From positions 186,001 through 250,000 of the forward strand of contig QNUV01000041.1 of the NCBI GenBank assembly GCA_003339645.1: a stretch of 64,000 bases of DNA. The letters are read 5' to 3'. This document shows, piece by piece, positions 1 to 10,235 of the stretch. Source of the stretch: Microbacterium arborescens. GTDB taxonomy: Bacteria > Actinomycetota > Actinomycetes > Actinomycetales > Microbacteriaceae. Every line of letters starts with the position of its first letter. Position 1 is the stretch's first letter. Under the pieces are notes generated by a model. That model ran no database searches. It saw only the letters and a list, made by a program, of their open reading frames with translations, and was not told where the DNA came from. Position numbers and translations under genes: made by a program.

Positions 1-1278
1 GAGTACCGCCAGCTGCGACTCGAGAACGTCGTGCTCGTCGGCGTCTACCCCCAGGGGTCGCAGGAGGACGCGGAGAACTCGCTGCGCGAGCTCGCGGCGC
101 TGGCCGAGACCGCCGGCGCGGTCGTGCTCGACGGCGTGCTCCAGCGGCGGCCGCATCCGGACCCCGCGACCTACATCGGACGCGGCAAGGCCGCCGAGCT
201 GCGCGACCTCGTCGCCGCGGTCGGAGCCGACACCGTGATCGCCGACACCGAGCTGGCGCCGAGTCAGCGGCGTGCCCTCGAGGACGTCGCGAAGGTCAAG
301 GTCATCGACCGCACGACGGTCATCCTCGACATCTTCAGCCAGCACGCGAAGAGCCGTGAGGGCAAGGCCCAGGTCGAGCTCGCCCAGCTCGAGTACCTGC
401 TCCCGCGCCTGCGAGGCTGGGGCGAGTCGATGAGCCGTCAGGCCGGTGGCCAGGTCGGCGCCGGCGGCGCGGGCATGGGCTCGCGCGGACCGGGTGAGAC
501 GAAGATCGAGCTCGACCGTCGCCGCATCCGCACCCGTATGGCGCAGCTGCGCAAGCAGATCCGCGAGTTCGCGCCGTCGCGCGAGGCCAAGCGGGCGGAG
601 CGCCGGCGAAACACGATCCCCTCGGTCGCGATCGCCGGCTACACCAACGCCGGCAAGTCGAGCCTGCTCAACCGGCTGACGAGCGCCGGCGTCCTCGTCG
701 AGAACGCCCTGTTCGCGACGCTGGATGCCACCGTGCGCCGGGCCGAGGCCGCCGACGGCCGCGTCTTCACGCTCACCGACACCGTCGGCTTCGTGCGCAA
801 TCTGCCTCATCAGCTCGTCGAGGCCTTCCGGTCGACGCTCGAGGAGGTGTCGGGTGCGGACGTCATCGTGCACGTCGTGGACGGGTCGCATCCCGATCCT
901 GCGGCACAGCTCGCGACCGTCCGCGATGTGATGGGCGACGTGGGCGCTCGTGCGACGCGCGAGCTCGTCGTGTTCAACAAGGCCGACCTCGTCGACGACG
1001 ATGCTCGGCTGCTGCTGCGCGGGCTCGAGCCGACGGCGCACTTCGTGTCCTCGCGCACCGGCGAGGGCATCGATGAGCTCCGCGCCGCCATCGAGGACGC
1101 GCTGCCGCTGCCGGCCGTCGAGGTGCGCGCGCTCGTGCCGTACGACCGCGGCGACCTGATCTCGGCCGTGCACGAGAGCGGCCACATCGTCGCGACGTCG
1201 CACGAGCAGGACGGGACCGCCGTGCACGCGCATGTCTCGGAGCGTCTCGCGGCCGAGCTTGCGCCCTACGCCGTCTGA
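1..1278 (+). CDS. hflX: GTPase HflX (5'-truncated by the window edge)
   Basis: This is the ribosome-associated GTPase HflX, which splits stalled or stressed 70S ribosomes. The reading frame is open from base 1 (EYRQLRLENVVLVGVYPQG), and HflX proteins carry this EYRQLRLE segment internally, so the gene starts upstream; the GTG at 31 is not its start. The visible part holds the N-terminal HflX domain, the glycine-rich linker (GAGGAGMGSRGPGE) and the G domain: G1 GYTNAGKS (nt 637-660), G3 DTVGF, G4 NKAD. About 425 residues are visible. It converges on the S9 peptidase gene with a gap of about 118 bp. Identification is secure. Confidence 0.95.
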   Translation, partial: EYRQLRLENVVLVGVYPQGSQEDAENSLRELAALAETAGAVVLDGVLQRRPHPDPATYIGRGKAAELRDLVAAVGADTVIADTELAPSQRRALEDVAKVKVIDRTTVILDIFSQHAKSREGKAQVELAQLEYLLPRLRGWGESMSRQAGGQVGAGGAGMGSRGPGETKIELDRRRIRTRMAQLRKQIREFAPSREAKRAERRRNTIPSVAIAGYTNAGKSSLLNRLTSAGVLVENALFATLDATVRRAEAADGRVFTLTDTVGFVRNLPHQLVEAFRSTLEEVSGADVIVHVVDGSHPDPAAQLATVRDVMGDVGARATRELVVFNKADLVDDDARLLLRGLEPTAHFVSSRTGEGIDELRAAIEDALPLPAVEVRALVPYDRGDLISAVHESGHIVATSHEQDGTAVHAHVSERLAAELAPYAV

Positions 1279-1396
1279 ATCGGCGCGCGGCGATACACCT
1301 GCAGGATCGATGGTGCCGGTGAGTCCTCCGCGCGCGTGGAAGGCCTCACCAGCACCACCGGCCTGACGGATGTATCAGCACCGGCCGTCGCGGGGC

Positions 1397-3313
1397 TCAA
1401 TCGAGCGCGAGCGGTGCGACGCCGGGGGTGTCGAAGCCGAAGACCCGGCCGAGGAACGCCAGCTCGCTCTCGAGCGCGTTCACGATCGTCTCGGTGCGCC
1501 GGAACCCGTGTCCCTCGCCCGCATACAGCACGTAGGCGTGGGGCACACCGTGCGCCACGAGCGCGTCGCGGATGGCCTCGGCCTGCGCCGGCGGCACGAC
1601 GGCGTCCTCGTCGCCCTGCAGGAGCAGCAGCGGCACCCGGAACCGCTCGGGTCGGCTCAGCGGCGATCGCTCGATGTAGACCGGCTCGGCTTCGGGGAGG
1701 GGGCCGATGAGACCGTCGAGGTACCGCGCCTCGAAGTCGTGCGTCTCGGCGGCCAGAGCGCGCGCATCGCCGACACCGTAGCGCGAGACGCCCGCCCCGA
1801 AGACATCCGTTCCGACGAGCGCCGCGAGCACGGTCCAGCCGCCGGCGGATCCTCCCTCGATCGCCAGCCGTGACGGATCCGCGAGACCCTCGTCGGCGAG
1901 ACCCCGTGCGGCAGCGGCGACGTCGTCGACGTCGACGACACCCCACTGTCCCTTCAGCCGTTCGCGGTAGGAACGGCCGTATCCCGTCGAGCCGCCGTAG
2001 TTGACGTCGAGGACGCCGATGCCGCGGCTCGTGAAGTAGGCCACCTTGCTGTCGGCTGCGCCGCCCACGTGCGAGGTCGGCCCGCCGTGCACCCAGACCA
2101 GGTACGGGGGCAGTTCGTCGGCCGGCGCGGTGACGTCAGGGTTGGTCGGCGGGTAGGCGAAGGCATGCACCAGGCCGTGCGGGCCCTCCGTCGTCAGCTG
2201 CCGGGCGTGCGGGATCCACGATGCGTCGACGTCCGGAGCACCGCCGCGGACCGCGCTCGTCTCGCCGGTGTCCAGGTCGACGAGCCACAGGCCCGCCCCT
2301 CCCGGCATCGCCCCGCTGACGAGGGCGCGGCTGCCGCGGACGTCTTCGATCTGCACGCGTGCGGTGGCGGGGAAGGGAAGCGGGATGGCGCCGCCGTCGC
2401 GGTCCACGATCACGAGCTGGTCCGATCCGTGGGTGCGCACGGCCACCAGGCGGCCGTCATCGAGCGGCGCGTACCAGCGGGTGCCGAGCACCCACAGGCC
2501 ACCACCCGTGTCGGCGTCGGCGGGCGAGACGGCCGTGGGCGGGGCGTCGGTCGCGGGGTCGACGCGGTAGACATTCCAGCGTCCGGTCGGCTCGTCGGCG
2601 AAGAACAGCGCGCCGTCGTCGGTCCACTCGGGCTGCAGCGCGGCGGTGGCGCCGCCCGCGACGTCACGGATGCCGCGGGGGGCGTCCAGGTCGGCGACGC
2701 GGATGCGCGTGCGGTCCCAGGGCATGTCGGGGTGATCCCAGGCCACCCAGGCGAGGCGCGAGCCATCGGGCGACAGCGCCGGCTGGGCGACGAAGTCGCT
2801 GCCGCCGGCGAGCTCGGTCACGCTCGAGGCGTCGGGAACCTCGGCGCTGTCAGCGCGCTCGATGCGGACGATGTGGCGCTCGGGCGTGCCGCCGGGTCGT
2901 TCGCGTTCGCGAACCGCGAGGAGGACGCCGCGTTGCCAGCGGAGGCCCCCGTAGTGCGTCCCGGTCTCCTCCGGAGTGAGCGGTCGGGGATCGCCGCCCG
3001 GGCGAAGGCTCCGGATGCGCTGGTCGGACTTGTCGACGAAGAACAGTTCGCCGTCATCCGACACCGTCCAGGCGCCGCCGCCGTACTCGTGCACGCGCGA
3101 GCGTGCGTTCCAGGGCGCGGGGAGGACGACCTGCGCGGTGCCGTCGCCGCGGCGGCGCATGACCGCGACGCGACCGGCCTCGTCGGGCAGCGACTCGCCC
3201 CACCAGATCTCATCACCGACGAAGCTCGCGCCGTCGAGGCGCAATGATGACGCGCTGGCCCATGCCGCGGTCAGGGGAGACGGCCAGGAACCATAGGGAA
3301 GCTGCTGCGACAT
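1397..3313 (-). CDS. S9-family prolyl oligopeptidase-like peptidase
   Basis: A 638-residue two-domain serine peptidase of the S9 (prolyl oligopeptidase / acylaminoacyl peptidase) family. Residues 1-375 form a beta-propeller with repeated WD-like strands, and the C-terminal third is the alpha/beta hydrolase. Catalytic residues are readable: Ser489 in GGSAGG, Asp570 in GDEDAVVP and His602 in GEGHGF. There is no signal peptide, so it is probably a cytoplasmic oligopeptidase. The ATG at 3313 sits 6 nt after a TAGCGT hexamer (3325-3320, minus strand), which supports this start and leaderless transcription. The exact substrate cannot be read from sequence. Confidence 0.9.
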   Translation of the reverse strand: MSQQLPYGSWPSPLTAAWASASSLRLDGASFVGDEIWWGESLPDEAGRVAVMRRRGDGTAQVVLPAPWNARSRVHEYGGGAWTVSDDGELFFVDKSDQRIRSLRPGGDPRPLTPEETGTHYGGLRWQRGVLLAVRERERPGGTPERHIVRIERADSAEVPDASSVTELAGGSDFVAQPALSPDGSRLAWVAWDHPDMPWDRTRIRVADLDAPRGIRDVAGGATAALQPEWTDDGALFFADEPTGRWNVYRVDPATDAPPTAVSPADADTGGGLWVLGTRWYAPLDDGRLVAVRTHGSDQLVIVDRDGGAIPLPFPATARVQIEDVRGSRALVSGAMPGGAGLWLVDLDTGETSAVRGGAPDVDASWIPHARQLTTEGPHGLVHAFAYPPTNPDVTAPADELPPYLVWVHGGPTSHVGGAADSKVAYFTSRGIGVLDVNYGGSTGYGRSYRERLKGQWGVVDVDDVAAAARGLADEGLADPSRLAIEGGSAGGWTVLAALVGTDVFGAGVSRYGVGDARALAAETHDFEARYLDGLIGPLPEAEPVYIERSPLSRPERFRVPLLLLQGDEDAVVPPAQAEAIRDALVAHGVPHAYVLYAGEGHGFRRTETIVNALESELAFLGRVFGFDTPGVAPLALD

Positions 3314-3319
3314 ACAGCC

Positions 3320-3325
3320 ACGCTA
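3320..3325 (-). promoter_or_regulatory. -10 element of the S9 peptidase gene
   Basis: TAGCGT on the minus strand lies 6 nt before the ATG at 3313, which fits a leaderless transcript starting at or next to the start codon. Confidence 0.5.
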
Positions 3326-3391
3326 CGCGAGGCCTGGCTTCCCGACCTCGTCCGGGGAGACGGTGGGGAGCGGATGCCGTCCCGGGGCGCC

Positions 3392-4057
3392 TCAGACCGT
3401 GCGCAGAACCGCCACGACCTTGCCGAGCACCGTCGCGTCGTCGCCGAGGATCGGCTCGAACGCCGAGTTGCGGGGGAGGAGCCACGTGTGGCCGTCGCGC
3501 TGGCGGAGCGTCTTCACCGTCGCCTCGCCGTCGAGCATGGCCGCGACGATCTCGCCGTTGTCGGCGGTTGCCTGCGCCCGCACGACGACCCAGTCGCCGT
3601 CGCAGATGGCCGCGTCGATCATCGAGTCGCCGACGACCTTGAGCATGAACAGCTCGCCTTTGCCGACGAGCTGGCGCGGCAGCGGGAAGATCTCCTCGAC
3701 CTGCTGGTCGGCGGTGATCGGCACGCCCGCCGCGATGCGGCCCACGAGCGGCACGAGGGCGGCGTCGCCGAGGGCGGGCGCGGCGTCGGCCGGGTTCTCG
3801 CCGGCGGTGCCCGGGAGATCGATGAGCACCTCCATCGCGCGGGTCTTGCCGGGGTCGCGCCGCAGGTAGCCGCTGAGCTCGAGCTGGTTCAGCTGGTGGG
3901 TGACGCTGGACAGCGACTTGAGGCCGACCGCGTCGCCGATCTCGCGCATGCTCGGCGGGTAGCCGTTGCGGGCGATCGCGTTCTGGATCACCTCGAGGAT
4001 CGCGAGCTGCTTGTCGCTCAGATTCTTGCGTCGTCGCGTCTGCGGCTTCTCGCTCAT
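3392..4057 (-). CDS. lexA: SOS repressor LexA
   Basis: A 221-residue LexA, repressor of the SOS regulon and RecA-stimulated self-cleaving protease. The N-terminal winged helix (about residues 12-70, [21 protein letters not shown]) binds the SOS box. Cleavage falls at Ala110-Gly111 (IAAGVP), with Ser145 in GDSM and Lys182 in TVKTL as the catalytic dyad. I chose the ATG at 4057 because AGGAG lies just upstream; the frame is open to 4255, but that extension is arginine-rich and unlike LexA. It is transcribed divergently from the LysM gene, and an SOS-box-like palindrome lies between them, so autoregulation is likely. Confidence 0.97.
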   Translation of the reverse strand: MSEKPQTRRRKNLSDKQLAILEVIQNAIARNGYPPSMREIGDAVGLKSLSSVTHQLNQLELSGYLRRDPGKTRAMEVLIDLPGTAGENPADAAPALGDAALVPLVGRIAAGVPITADQQVEEIFPLPRQLVGKGELFMLKVVGDSMIDAAICDGDWVVVRAQATADNGEIVAAMLDGEATVKTLRQRDGHTWLLPRNSAFEPILGDDATVLGKVVAVLRTV

Positions 4058-4224
4058 ACCGCCGGTCTCCTGTCGTCGCGCCCCGTCCCCGACCCGATGT
4101 CGGAGGTTCATGGTGGGCTCTCGCTGTCGAAAAGGTAGCCCGATACGACGGCGACATCGCGGAACGCTCCGCGTGTCTCTTCGATCGGTCTCCGATTTCG
4201 GTGGGTGGTTGACACCACACAATA

Positions 4225-4240
4225 TCGAAGATACGTTCGG
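4225..4240. promoter_or_regulatory. LexA (SOS) box shared by lexA and the LysM gene
   Basis: TCGAAGATACGTTCGG resembles the Gram-positive/actinobacterial SOS consensus CGAAC-N4-GTTCG; the right half is perfect and the left half has one mismatch (CGAAG). It is the only such palindrome in the lexA/LysM intergenic region and probably serves both genes. Confidence 0.75.
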
Positions 4241-4313
4241 AACCGAAGTTCGCACCCGTCTCTCCCGGCCGAGAGGCGGGGGCGAATCTTCCTACCGCTC
4301 CCGAGGAGATGCC

Positions 4314-4670
4314 ATGACCACGATCGATGCCCGCTTCGCACCGGCCCCCCGTACCCGCCTGCGTCTGACGCGCCGCGGACGCCGCGTCGTCGCCACGATC
4401 GCCGCCCTTCCGGCGGTCGTCGCCATCACAGCAGCCGTGCTCTCGGGGGGAGGCGCGCTCGCCTCGAGCGAGGTCGGCGCCCCCGCCGGCTCGTTCACGA
4501 CCGTGACCGTGATGTCCGGCGAATCGCTCTGGTCCATCGCCGAAGAGGTGGCGCCCGCCGCCGACCCCCGCGATGTCGTCGATGCGATCATCCGGCTGAA
4601 CGCTCTCGGCTCGGGCCAGCTCGAGGCCGGCCAGACGCTTGCGATCCCGGCCGAGTACGCCGCGAGCTGA
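4314..4670 (+). CDS. LysM-domain SOS cell-division suppressor (YneA/ChiZ-like)
   Basis: A 118-residue membrane-anchored LysM protein. After a basic N-terminus there is one transmembrane segment (about residues 24-44), then a single extracytoplasmic LysM domain (about 62-112, ending GQTLAIP) that would bind peptidoglycan. The ATG at 4314 follows GAGGAG at 4303-4308. Position is informative: the gene divergent from lexA across an SOS box is yneA in Bacillus and Rv2719c (chiZ) in Mycobacterium, both damage-induced division inhibitors. The same role is inferred here. The sequence past LysM is too short for a separate hydrolase domain. Confidence 0.8.
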   Translation: MTTIDARFAPAPRTRLRLTRRGRRVVATIAALPAVVAITAAVLSGGGALASSEVGAPAGSFTTVTVMSGESLWSIAEEVAPAADPRDVVDAIIRLNALGSGQLEAGQTLAIPAEYAAS

Positions 4671-4699
4671 CTCCGGCGGCAACAGTGGCGCGCGCGGCC

Positions 4700-4705
4700 T
4701 AGCAT
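4700..4705 (+). promoter_or_regulatory. -10 element of hisC
   Basis: TAGCAT lies 7 nt before the ATG at 4713, consistent with leaderless transcription of the his genes and with preferring 4713 over the in-frame ATG at 4704, which overlaps the hexamer. Confidence 0.5.
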
Positions 4706-4712
4706 GGGTGGG

Positions 4713-5798
4713 ATGAGCCCGAGTCTGGATGATCTGCCCCTCAGAGACGATCTGCGAGGCCTCACCCCGTACGGCGCCCCGCAGGCGCCGCTTCCGGTCG
4801 CGCTGAACGTCAACGAGAACACGCATCCCGTTCCCGAAGAGGTCGCCGACGACATCCTGGATGCCGTAGCCCGCGCCCTGCGCGACGTCAACCGCTATCC
4901 CGACCGCGAGTTCACGCACCTCCGCGAGTCGTTCGCCGAGTACCTCGGCCACGGCCTGACCCCCGATCGCATCTGGGCAGCGAACGGATCGAACGAGGTC
5001 CTGCAGCACCTCCTCCAGGCCTTCGGAGGCCCGGGACGCACCGCGATGGGCTTCGGTCCGACCTACTCGATGTACCCCCTGCTGACGCGCGCGACCGGCG
5101 CCCAGTACGTCACGGGGACACGCGGACCCGACTTCACGCTCGATCCCGTCTCCGCCGCAGCCCAGGTCGCCGAGCTCCGCCCGGACGTCGTCTTCCTGTG
5201 CGCGCCCAACAACCCCACCGGCACACCCCTCGGGCTCGACGTCATCGAGGCGGTGTACGGGGCCACCGACGGCATCGTGATCGTCGACGAGGCCTACCAG
5301 GAGTTCGCACCGCGCGAAAGCTCCTCCGCTCTGACGCTTCTCGGTGAGCGCAATCGGCTCGTCGTGTCGCGCACGATGAGCAAGGCCTTCGCCTTCGCCG
5401 GCGCCCGCGTCGGCTACCTCGCCGCCGACCCCACGCTCATCGACGCGCTCCGGCTCGTCCGGCTGCCGTACCACTTGAGCGCGCTGACGCAGGCGGCGGC
5501 GACAGCCGCCCTCTCCCACTCGACGACGATGCTCCGGATGGTCGACGAGATCGTCGCGCAGCGCGACCGGATGTCGGCGACGCTCGACGCCCTCGGCTAT
5601 CACGCGTACGAGAGCTGGACGAACTTCGTGTTGTTCGACGGCGTCGACGACCCGCGGGCGACCTGGCAGGCTCTGTACGACCGCGGCATCCTCGTGCGCG
5701 ACGTGGGCATCCCGCACAGCCTGCGTGTGAGCGCCGGCACGGAAGACGAGACGACCGCGTTCCTCGAAGCACTGGCCTCGATAGACTCGGAGGCATGA
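4713..5798 (+). CDS. hisC: Histidinol-phosphate aminotransferase
   Basis: A 361-residue class I/II PLP aminotransferase that converts imidazole-acetol phosphate and glutamate to L-histidinol phosphate. Diagnostic features are the substrate-binding Asn-Glu-Asn near residue 34, CAPNNPTG (about 163-170), DEAYQEF, and the PLP-binding Lys224 in [12 protein letters not shown]. It opens the hisC-hisB-hisH-hisA run; its stop codon overlaps the hisB start by 4 nt (ATGA), so translation is coupled. An alternative start at 4704 would add three residues (MGG). Confidence 0.96.
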   Translation: MSPSLDDLPLRDDLRGLTPYGAPQAPLPVALNVNENTHPVPEEVADDILDAVARALRDVNRYPDREFTHLRESFAEYLGHGLTPDRIWAANGSNEVLQHLLQAFGGPGRTAMGFGPTYSMYPLLTRATGAQYVTGTRGPDFTLDPVSAAAQVAELRPDVVFLCAPNNPTGTPLGLDVIEAVYGATDGIVIVDEAYQEFAPRESSSALTLLGERNRLVVSRTMSKAFAFAGARVGYLAADPTLIDALRLVRLPYHLSALTQAAATAALSHSTTMLRMVDEIVAQRDRMSATLDALGYHAYESWTNFVLFDGVDDPRATWQALYDRGILVRDVGIPHSLRVSAGTEDETTAFLEALASIDSEA

Positions 5799-6400
5799 CC
5801 AGCCCCCGAACGGCCAGCATCCGTCGCGCCACGAGCGAGTCGAGCGTCGAACTCGAGCTCAACCTCGACGGCACCGGGATCAGCACGATCGAGACGACCG
5901 TGCCGTTCTTCGACCACCTGCTGACGGCGTTCGCGAAGCACTCGCTCACCGACCTGACCGTGCGCGCGACGGGCGATACGCACATCGACGCGCACCACAC
6001 GGTGGAGGATGTGGCGATCGTGCTCGGACAGGCGCTGCGTTCCGCGCTGGGCGACAAGTCGGGCATCTCCCGCTACGGTGATGCACTCGTGCCCCTCGAC
6101 GAGGCGCTCGCGCAGGCGGTCGTCGACATCTCGGGGCGTCCGTACCTCGTGCACTCGGGGGAGCCGGACGGTTACGAGTTCCACCTCATCGGCGGGCACT
6201 TTACCGGTTCGCTCGTGCGGCACACGTTCGAGGCCATCGCGTTCAACGCCGGGCTGACGGTGCACGTCCGCGTCCTCGGCGGACGTGATCCGCACCACAT
6301 CGCCGAAGCGGAGTACAAGGCGTTCGCCCGAGCTTTCCGGCAGGCGAAGGCGCTCGATCCGCTCGTGCACGGCATCCCCAGCACGAAGGGCGCCCTATGA
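5795..6400 (+). CDS. hisB: Imidazoleglycerol-phosphate dehydratase
   Basis: A 201-residue monofunctional HisB, the Mn-dependent dehydratase making imidazole-acetol phosphate in histidine synthesis. The duplicated metal-binding histidine motifs are visible (DAHHTVEDV near residue 68 and [13 protein letters not shown] near residue 169), together with the N-terminal FDHLL segment. There is no HisB phosphatase domain, as usual in actinobacteria, so histidinol phosphatase is encoded elsewhere. It overlaps hisC and hisH by 4 nt each. Confidence 0.97.
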   Translation: MTSPRTASIRRATSESSVELELNLDGTGISTIETTVPFFDHLLTAFAKHSLTDLTVRATGDTHIDAHHTVEDVAIVLGQALRSALGDKSGISRYGDALVPLDEALAQAVVDISGRPYLVHSGEPDGYEFHLIGGHFTGSLVRHTFEAIAFNAGLTVHVRVLGGRDPHHIAEAEYKAFARAFRQAKALDPLVHGIPSTKGAL

Positions 6401-7059
6401 CCGAGGGTGACCGGACCGAACGCGCGCCGCTCGTCGCCGTGCTCGACTACGGGTCGGGCAACGTCCACTCGGCGGTCAAGGCTCTTTCCGCCGCGGGGGC
6501 AGATGCGCGGTTGACGTCGGACCGCGGCCTCATCCGCGACGCCGACGGGCTTCTCGTTCCGGGAGTCGGTGCTTTCAGCGCCGTCATGGCCGCCCTGCGC
6601 AAGAGCCGCGGCGACGAGATCATCGAGCGGCGCCTGGCCGGGGGACGTCCGGTGCTGGGCATCTGCGTCGGGATGCAGATCATGTTCGGCAACGGCGTGG
6701 AGCGCGGCGATGACACCGAGGGGCTCGGACAGTGGCCGGGCACCGTCACCGAGCTGCAGGCGCCCGTGCTGCCCCACATGGGCTGGAACACCGTCCGTGC
6801 CGGGGCGGGGTCGACGCTGTTCGACGGGCTGGAGGACGAGCGCTTCTACTTCGTGCACTCCTACGGCGCCCAGGACTGGAGCCTCGAGGTCGTGAAGCCC
6901 TTCGCCGAGCCCGTGCTGACGTGGTGCGACTACGGCGCACCGTTCCTCGCCGCGGTCGAGAACGGGCCGCTGTCTGCGACGCAGTTCCACCCCGAGAAGT
7001 CGGGGGCCGCCGGCATCCGTCTCCTCGCCAATTGGATCGGCGCCCTGCCGCGCCACTAG
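6397..7059 (+). CDS. hisH: Imidazole glycerol phosphate synthase, glutaminase subunit
   Basis: A 220-residue class I glutamine amidotransferase that supplies ammonia to HisF. The catalytic triad is readable: Cys90 in GICVGMQ, His198 and Glu200 in QFHPEK. Its partner hisF is not in this window; only hisA follows. The start overlaps the hisB stop by 4 nt. The N-terminus is about eight residues longer than the minimal HisH before LDYGSGNV. Confidence 0.96.
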   Translation: MTEGDRTERAPLVAVLDYGSGNVHSAVKALSAAGADARLTSDRGLIRDADGLLVPGVGAFSAVMAALRKSRGDEIIERRLAGGRPVLGICVGMQIMFGNGVERGDDTEGLGQWPGTVTELQAPVLPHMGWNTVRAGAGSTLFDGLEDERFYFVHSYGAQDWSLEVVKPFAEPVLTWCDYGAPFLAAVENGPLSATQFHPEKSGAAGIRLLANWIGALPRH

Positions 7060-7117
7060 TCTCCCTCTGGTGCGCTCGCGTGGACGAGCGCGCATCCCGA
7101 CCCACCCCTGGAATGTG

Positions 7118-7864
7118 ATGAACGACTTCGCGTCCACCCCCGAACTGATCCTCCTGCCCGCGGTCGACGTCGCCGACGGGAAGGCCGTGCGCCTGACCCA
7201 GGGCGAAGCCGGCAGCGAGACGACCTATGGCGACCCCGTCGACGCGGCCCTCGCCTGGGCCAAGCAGGGCGCGCAGTGGATCCATCTCGTCGACCTCGAC
7301 GCCGCCTTCGGCCGAGGCAACAACGCCGCCGTGCTGCGCAAGGTCATCAAGCAGGTCAAGGGCGTGCAGATCGAGCTCTCGGGTGGCATCCGCGACGACG
7401 CGACGCTCGAGGCGGCCCTCGAGAGCGGAGCGACCCGCATCAACCTCGGCACTGCGGCGCTCGAGAACCCGGAGTGGGCGGCCGACGTGATCGGACGCTA
7501 CGGCGACGCGATCGCGGTGGGACTCGACGTCCGCGGCACGACGCTCGCCGCCCGCGGCTGGACGCGAGACGGCGGCGACCTCTGGGACGTCCTGGAGCGC
7601 CTCGAGGATGCCGGCTGCAGCCGCTACGTCGTCACCGACGTGACCAAGGACGGCACCCTGCAGGGACCCAACATCGAGCTGCTGCGCGAGATCACCTCGC
7701 GGACGCCCAAGCCCGTGGTCGCATCCGGTGGGATCTCGAGCCTCGACGACATCGCCGCGCTCCGCGAGCTCGTGCCCCTCGGCGTCGAGGCCGCGATCGT
7801 CGGCAAGGCACTCTACGCCGGTGCGTTCACGCTGGCCGAGGCGCTGGATGTCGCCGGAGACTGA
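7118..7864 (+). CDS. hisA: PriA-type phosphoribosyl isomerase (HisA, possibly also TrpF)
   Basis: A 248-residue (beta/alpha)8-barrel isomerase converting ProFAR to PRFAR. Catalytic aspartates are Asp17 (LPAVDVADG) and Asp137-region/Asp174 ([16 protein letters not shown]). The loop ARGWTRDGG (Arg146, Trp148) is the signature of actinobacterial PriA, which also performs the TrpF reaction in tryptophan synthesis; no trpF is visible here, which fits but does not prove dual use. I chose the ATG at 7118 because conserved HisA sequence ([12 protein letters not shown]) begins ten residues later. The GTG at 7070 would add an unconserved arginine-rich extension. Confidence 0.95.
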   Translation: MNDFASTPELILLPAVDVADGKAVRLTQGEAGSETTYGDPVDAALAWAKQGAQWIHLVDLDAAFGRGNNAAVLRKVIKQVKGVQIELSGGIRDDATLEAALESGATRINLGTAALENPEWAADVIGRYGDAIAVGLDVRGTTLAARGWTRDGGDLWDVLERLEDAGCSRYVVTDVTKDGTLQGPNIELLREITSRTPKPVVASGGISSLDDIAALRELVPLGVEAAIVGKALYAGAFTLAEALDVAGD

Positions 7865-8630
7865 CGACGGCTGCGGCCACGCGGCCGATTCGGCGGGCGT
7901 GCCCTGGGAGGGGCGCAGCTTCGAGTCCAACCCGCACGCCGGCGACGATGGCTCCGCCGATCCCGCGCTGCTCGCCGCGCTGGAGGCGTTCCGCGTCGGC
8001 GCTGGTGACGCGGTGGCGGTCGTCGAGGCGTACCGCACGGCGCGGCTGCTGATCCCGCTCGTCCCCGAGAAGGGCGACGAGGGGATTGGACCCACCGGGC
8101 TCCGTGTCGACAAGACGCAGGAGCTGTCGATCGTCACGGTTGCGGCCCCCGACGGTCGTCGGGTCCTGCCGGTCTTCACCTCGGTCGCGGCGCTGGCGCG
8201 GTGGGATTCCGTCGCTCGGCCGGTCCCGGCCGACGGTGTGCGCACGGCCATGGCCGCGGCATCCGATGACACCGACCTGATCGTGATCGATCCGGGCTCC
8301 GAGACGGAGTTCGTGCTGCGGCGACCTGCCGTCTGGGCGATCGGTCAGGGTCTGCCGTGGGAGCCCGCACCGACCTCACCCGAGGTCTTCACCGCACTGC
8401 AGGCGAGCATCGGGGGAGAACTCGCGGTGCTCGACCTCTCGGTCGCGGCGGGGGATCCCGACGCGCGGATGCGCGGACCCGAGCTGGTCGTTCGGCTCCA
8501 TCTCATCGACGGACTGGATGCCGCCGAGCTCGACGCCGTGCTGTCGCGGCTCGCTTCGCGGTGGGCTGCCGACGATCGCATCGCGGTGCTCGTCGACTCG
8601 CTGACGGTCAAGCTGGTGCGCGCGTCCTGA
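7848..8630 (+). CDS. SseB-family protein downstream of hisA
   Basis: A 260-residue protein with SseB-like N-terminal sequence (about residues 40-140, including IPLVPEKG and [14 protein letters not shown]). Actinobacteria commonly carry an SseB-family gene right after hisA, and this matches that arrangement; its biochemical role is not established. The start ATG at 7848 overlaps the end of hisA by 17 nt. There is no signal peptide or membrane segment. The second half is a beta-rich region with no motif I recognise. Confidence 0.75.
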   Translation: MSPETDDGCGHAADSAGVPWEGRSFESNPHAGDDGSADPALLAALEAFRVGAGDAVAVVEAYRTARLLIPLVPEKGDEGIGPTGLRVDKTQELSIVTVAAPDGRRVLPVFTSVAALARWDSVARPVPADGVRTAMAAASDDTDLIVIDPGSETEFVLRRPAVWAIGQGLPWEPAPTSPEVFTALQASIGGELAVLDLSVAAGDPDARMRGPELVVRLHLIDGLDAAELDAVLSRLASRWAADDRIAVLVDSLTVKLVRAS

Positions 8631-8636
8631 CGGAGG

Positions 8637-8667
8637 TCCCGGACCCGGGCGCGGCCCGAGCCCGGAA
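8637..8667. terminator. Hairpin between convergent genes
   Basis: A GC-rich imperfect inverted repeat (14-nt arms at 8637-8650 and 8654-8667, 11 of 14 positions paired by Watson-Crick rules) lies between the SseB-like gene and the convergent DUF1844 gene. It may act as a bidirectional terminator; there is no clear U-tract. Confidence 0.45.
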
Positions 8668-8672
8668 CGACG

Positions 8673-9077
8673 TCAGTTGACCGGGCCGGTGAACTTCTCG
8701 CCGGGGCCCTTGCCGATCGGGTCGGGGATCGTCGACGCCTCGCGGAAGGCCAGCTGCAGCGAGCGCAGGCCGTCGCGCAGCGAACGCGCGTGCATGTCGC
8801 TGATCTCGGGCGCGCCGGCGGTGATGAGCCCGGCGAGGGCGTTGATGAGCTTGCGGGCCTCGTCGAGGTCGAGCTGCGTGGCGGGGTCGTCGGCGAGTCC
8901 GACCTTGACCGCGGCGGCGCTCATGAGGTGGACGGCGGCGGTGGTGATGACCTCGACGGCGGGAACGTCGGCGATGTCGCGGGTCGCGGCGGAGGCGGCG
9001 CGCTCCTGCTCCTCCCACCGCTGGCGACGAGCCTCGTCGTCGGTGAAGGTGCTGTTGTCGGCGGGGTTCGTGTCCAC
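8673..9077 (-). CDS. DUF1844-domain protein
   Basis: A 134-residue cytoplasmic protein with the DUF1844 pattern (VEVITTAAVHLMSAAAVKVGL, LDEARKLINALAGL). The family is widespread next to infC in actinobacteria; its function is unknown. The preferred start is the GTG at 9077, since the frame upstream to 9107 runs into the promoter region of infC and carries unconserved residues. It is divergent from the infC operon. The N-terminal 35 residues are charged and Gln/Arg-rich, perhaps helical. Confidence 0.8.
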   Translation of the reverse strand: MDTNPADNSTFTDDEARRQRWEEQERAASAATRDIADVPAVEVITTAAVHLMSAAAVKVGLADDPATQLDLDEARKLINALAGLITAGAPEISDMHARSLRDGLRSLQLAFREASTIPDPIGKGPGEKFTGPVN

Positions 9078-9091
9078 GTGTCGCTCTCTGC

Positions 9092-9097
9092 TAGACT
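9092..9097 (+). promoter_or_regulatory. Putative -10 of the infC-rpmI-rplT operon
   Basis: TAGACT at 9092-9097 is the best -10 candidate before infC and would give a leader of about 230 nt, long enough for leader-mediated control. The stretch 9098-9337 has no convincing coding sequence. Confidence 0.4.
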
Positions 9098-9337
9098 GTG
9101 CGGGCACCGGAGTGTTCTACTCCGGATCGAAAGAGGATCACATCCCACCCGCGCTTGCCGTTCCAGGCTACCGGGTCATGCACTCCGCTCCGTCCGTGTC
9201 ACAACGGCCGGAGTAGCCAGGGTGCGGAACACGAATGCCGACGCACGTGCGTCGTGCGGGGTGGATGCGATGCTCTTCCGCCCGGGTCGCGTCCTCGCGT
9301 CCCGGTGGCCACCACCGCACGAACAGGAGTTCCGCAC

Positions 9338-9964
<627 letters not shown>

Positions 9965-10008
9965 CCCCCAGACTCCCGCCTCGCGGGATACACAACGAAG
10001 GAAGAGAC

Positions 10009-10203
10009 ATGCCGAAGCAGAAGACCCACTCGGGTGCCAAGAAGCGCTTCAAGGTCACCGGCAGCGGAAAGATCAAGAAGCAGCAGGCGAACCTCCGCCA
10101 CAACTTCGAAGGCAAGCCCACCAAGCGCACGCGCCGCCTGTCGGCCGACAAGATCCTGGCTCCCGGCGACGCGAAGGTCGCCAAGAAGCTCCTCGGCATC
10201 TGA
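10009..10203 (+). CDS. rpmI: 50S ribosomal protein L35
   Basis: A 64-residue, very basic L35 ([20 protein letters not shown]...). It lies 44 nt after infC and 32 nt before rplT in the classical infC-rpmI-rplT order. GAAGGAAGAG upstream serves as ribosome-binding site. Length and sequence are typical of the family. Confidence 0.98.
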   Translation: MPKQKTHSGAKKRFKVTGSGKIKKQQANLRHNFEGKPTKRTRRLSADKILAPGDAKVAKKLLGI

Positions 10204-10235
10204 GCGCTGCTGCGCACGAATAGGAAACAAACGAA

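Noticed and set aside
1279-1396. Terminator between hflX and the S9 peptidase gene
   Set aside because: Only weak, short complementarity; no stem strong enough to call.
3213-5717. 834-codon open frame on the minus strand across lexA, the LysM gene and hisC
   Set aside because: It is the antisense/other-frame shadow of GC-rich genes; composition is Arg/Gly/Ala-rich with no recognisable domain, and the overlapped genes are certain.
9098-9337. N-terminal extension of infC suggested by the long open frame from 9098
   Set aside because: The residues are unconserved and Arg/Pro/Cys-rich; a proper ribosome-binding site and the conserved IF-3 start point to 9338.
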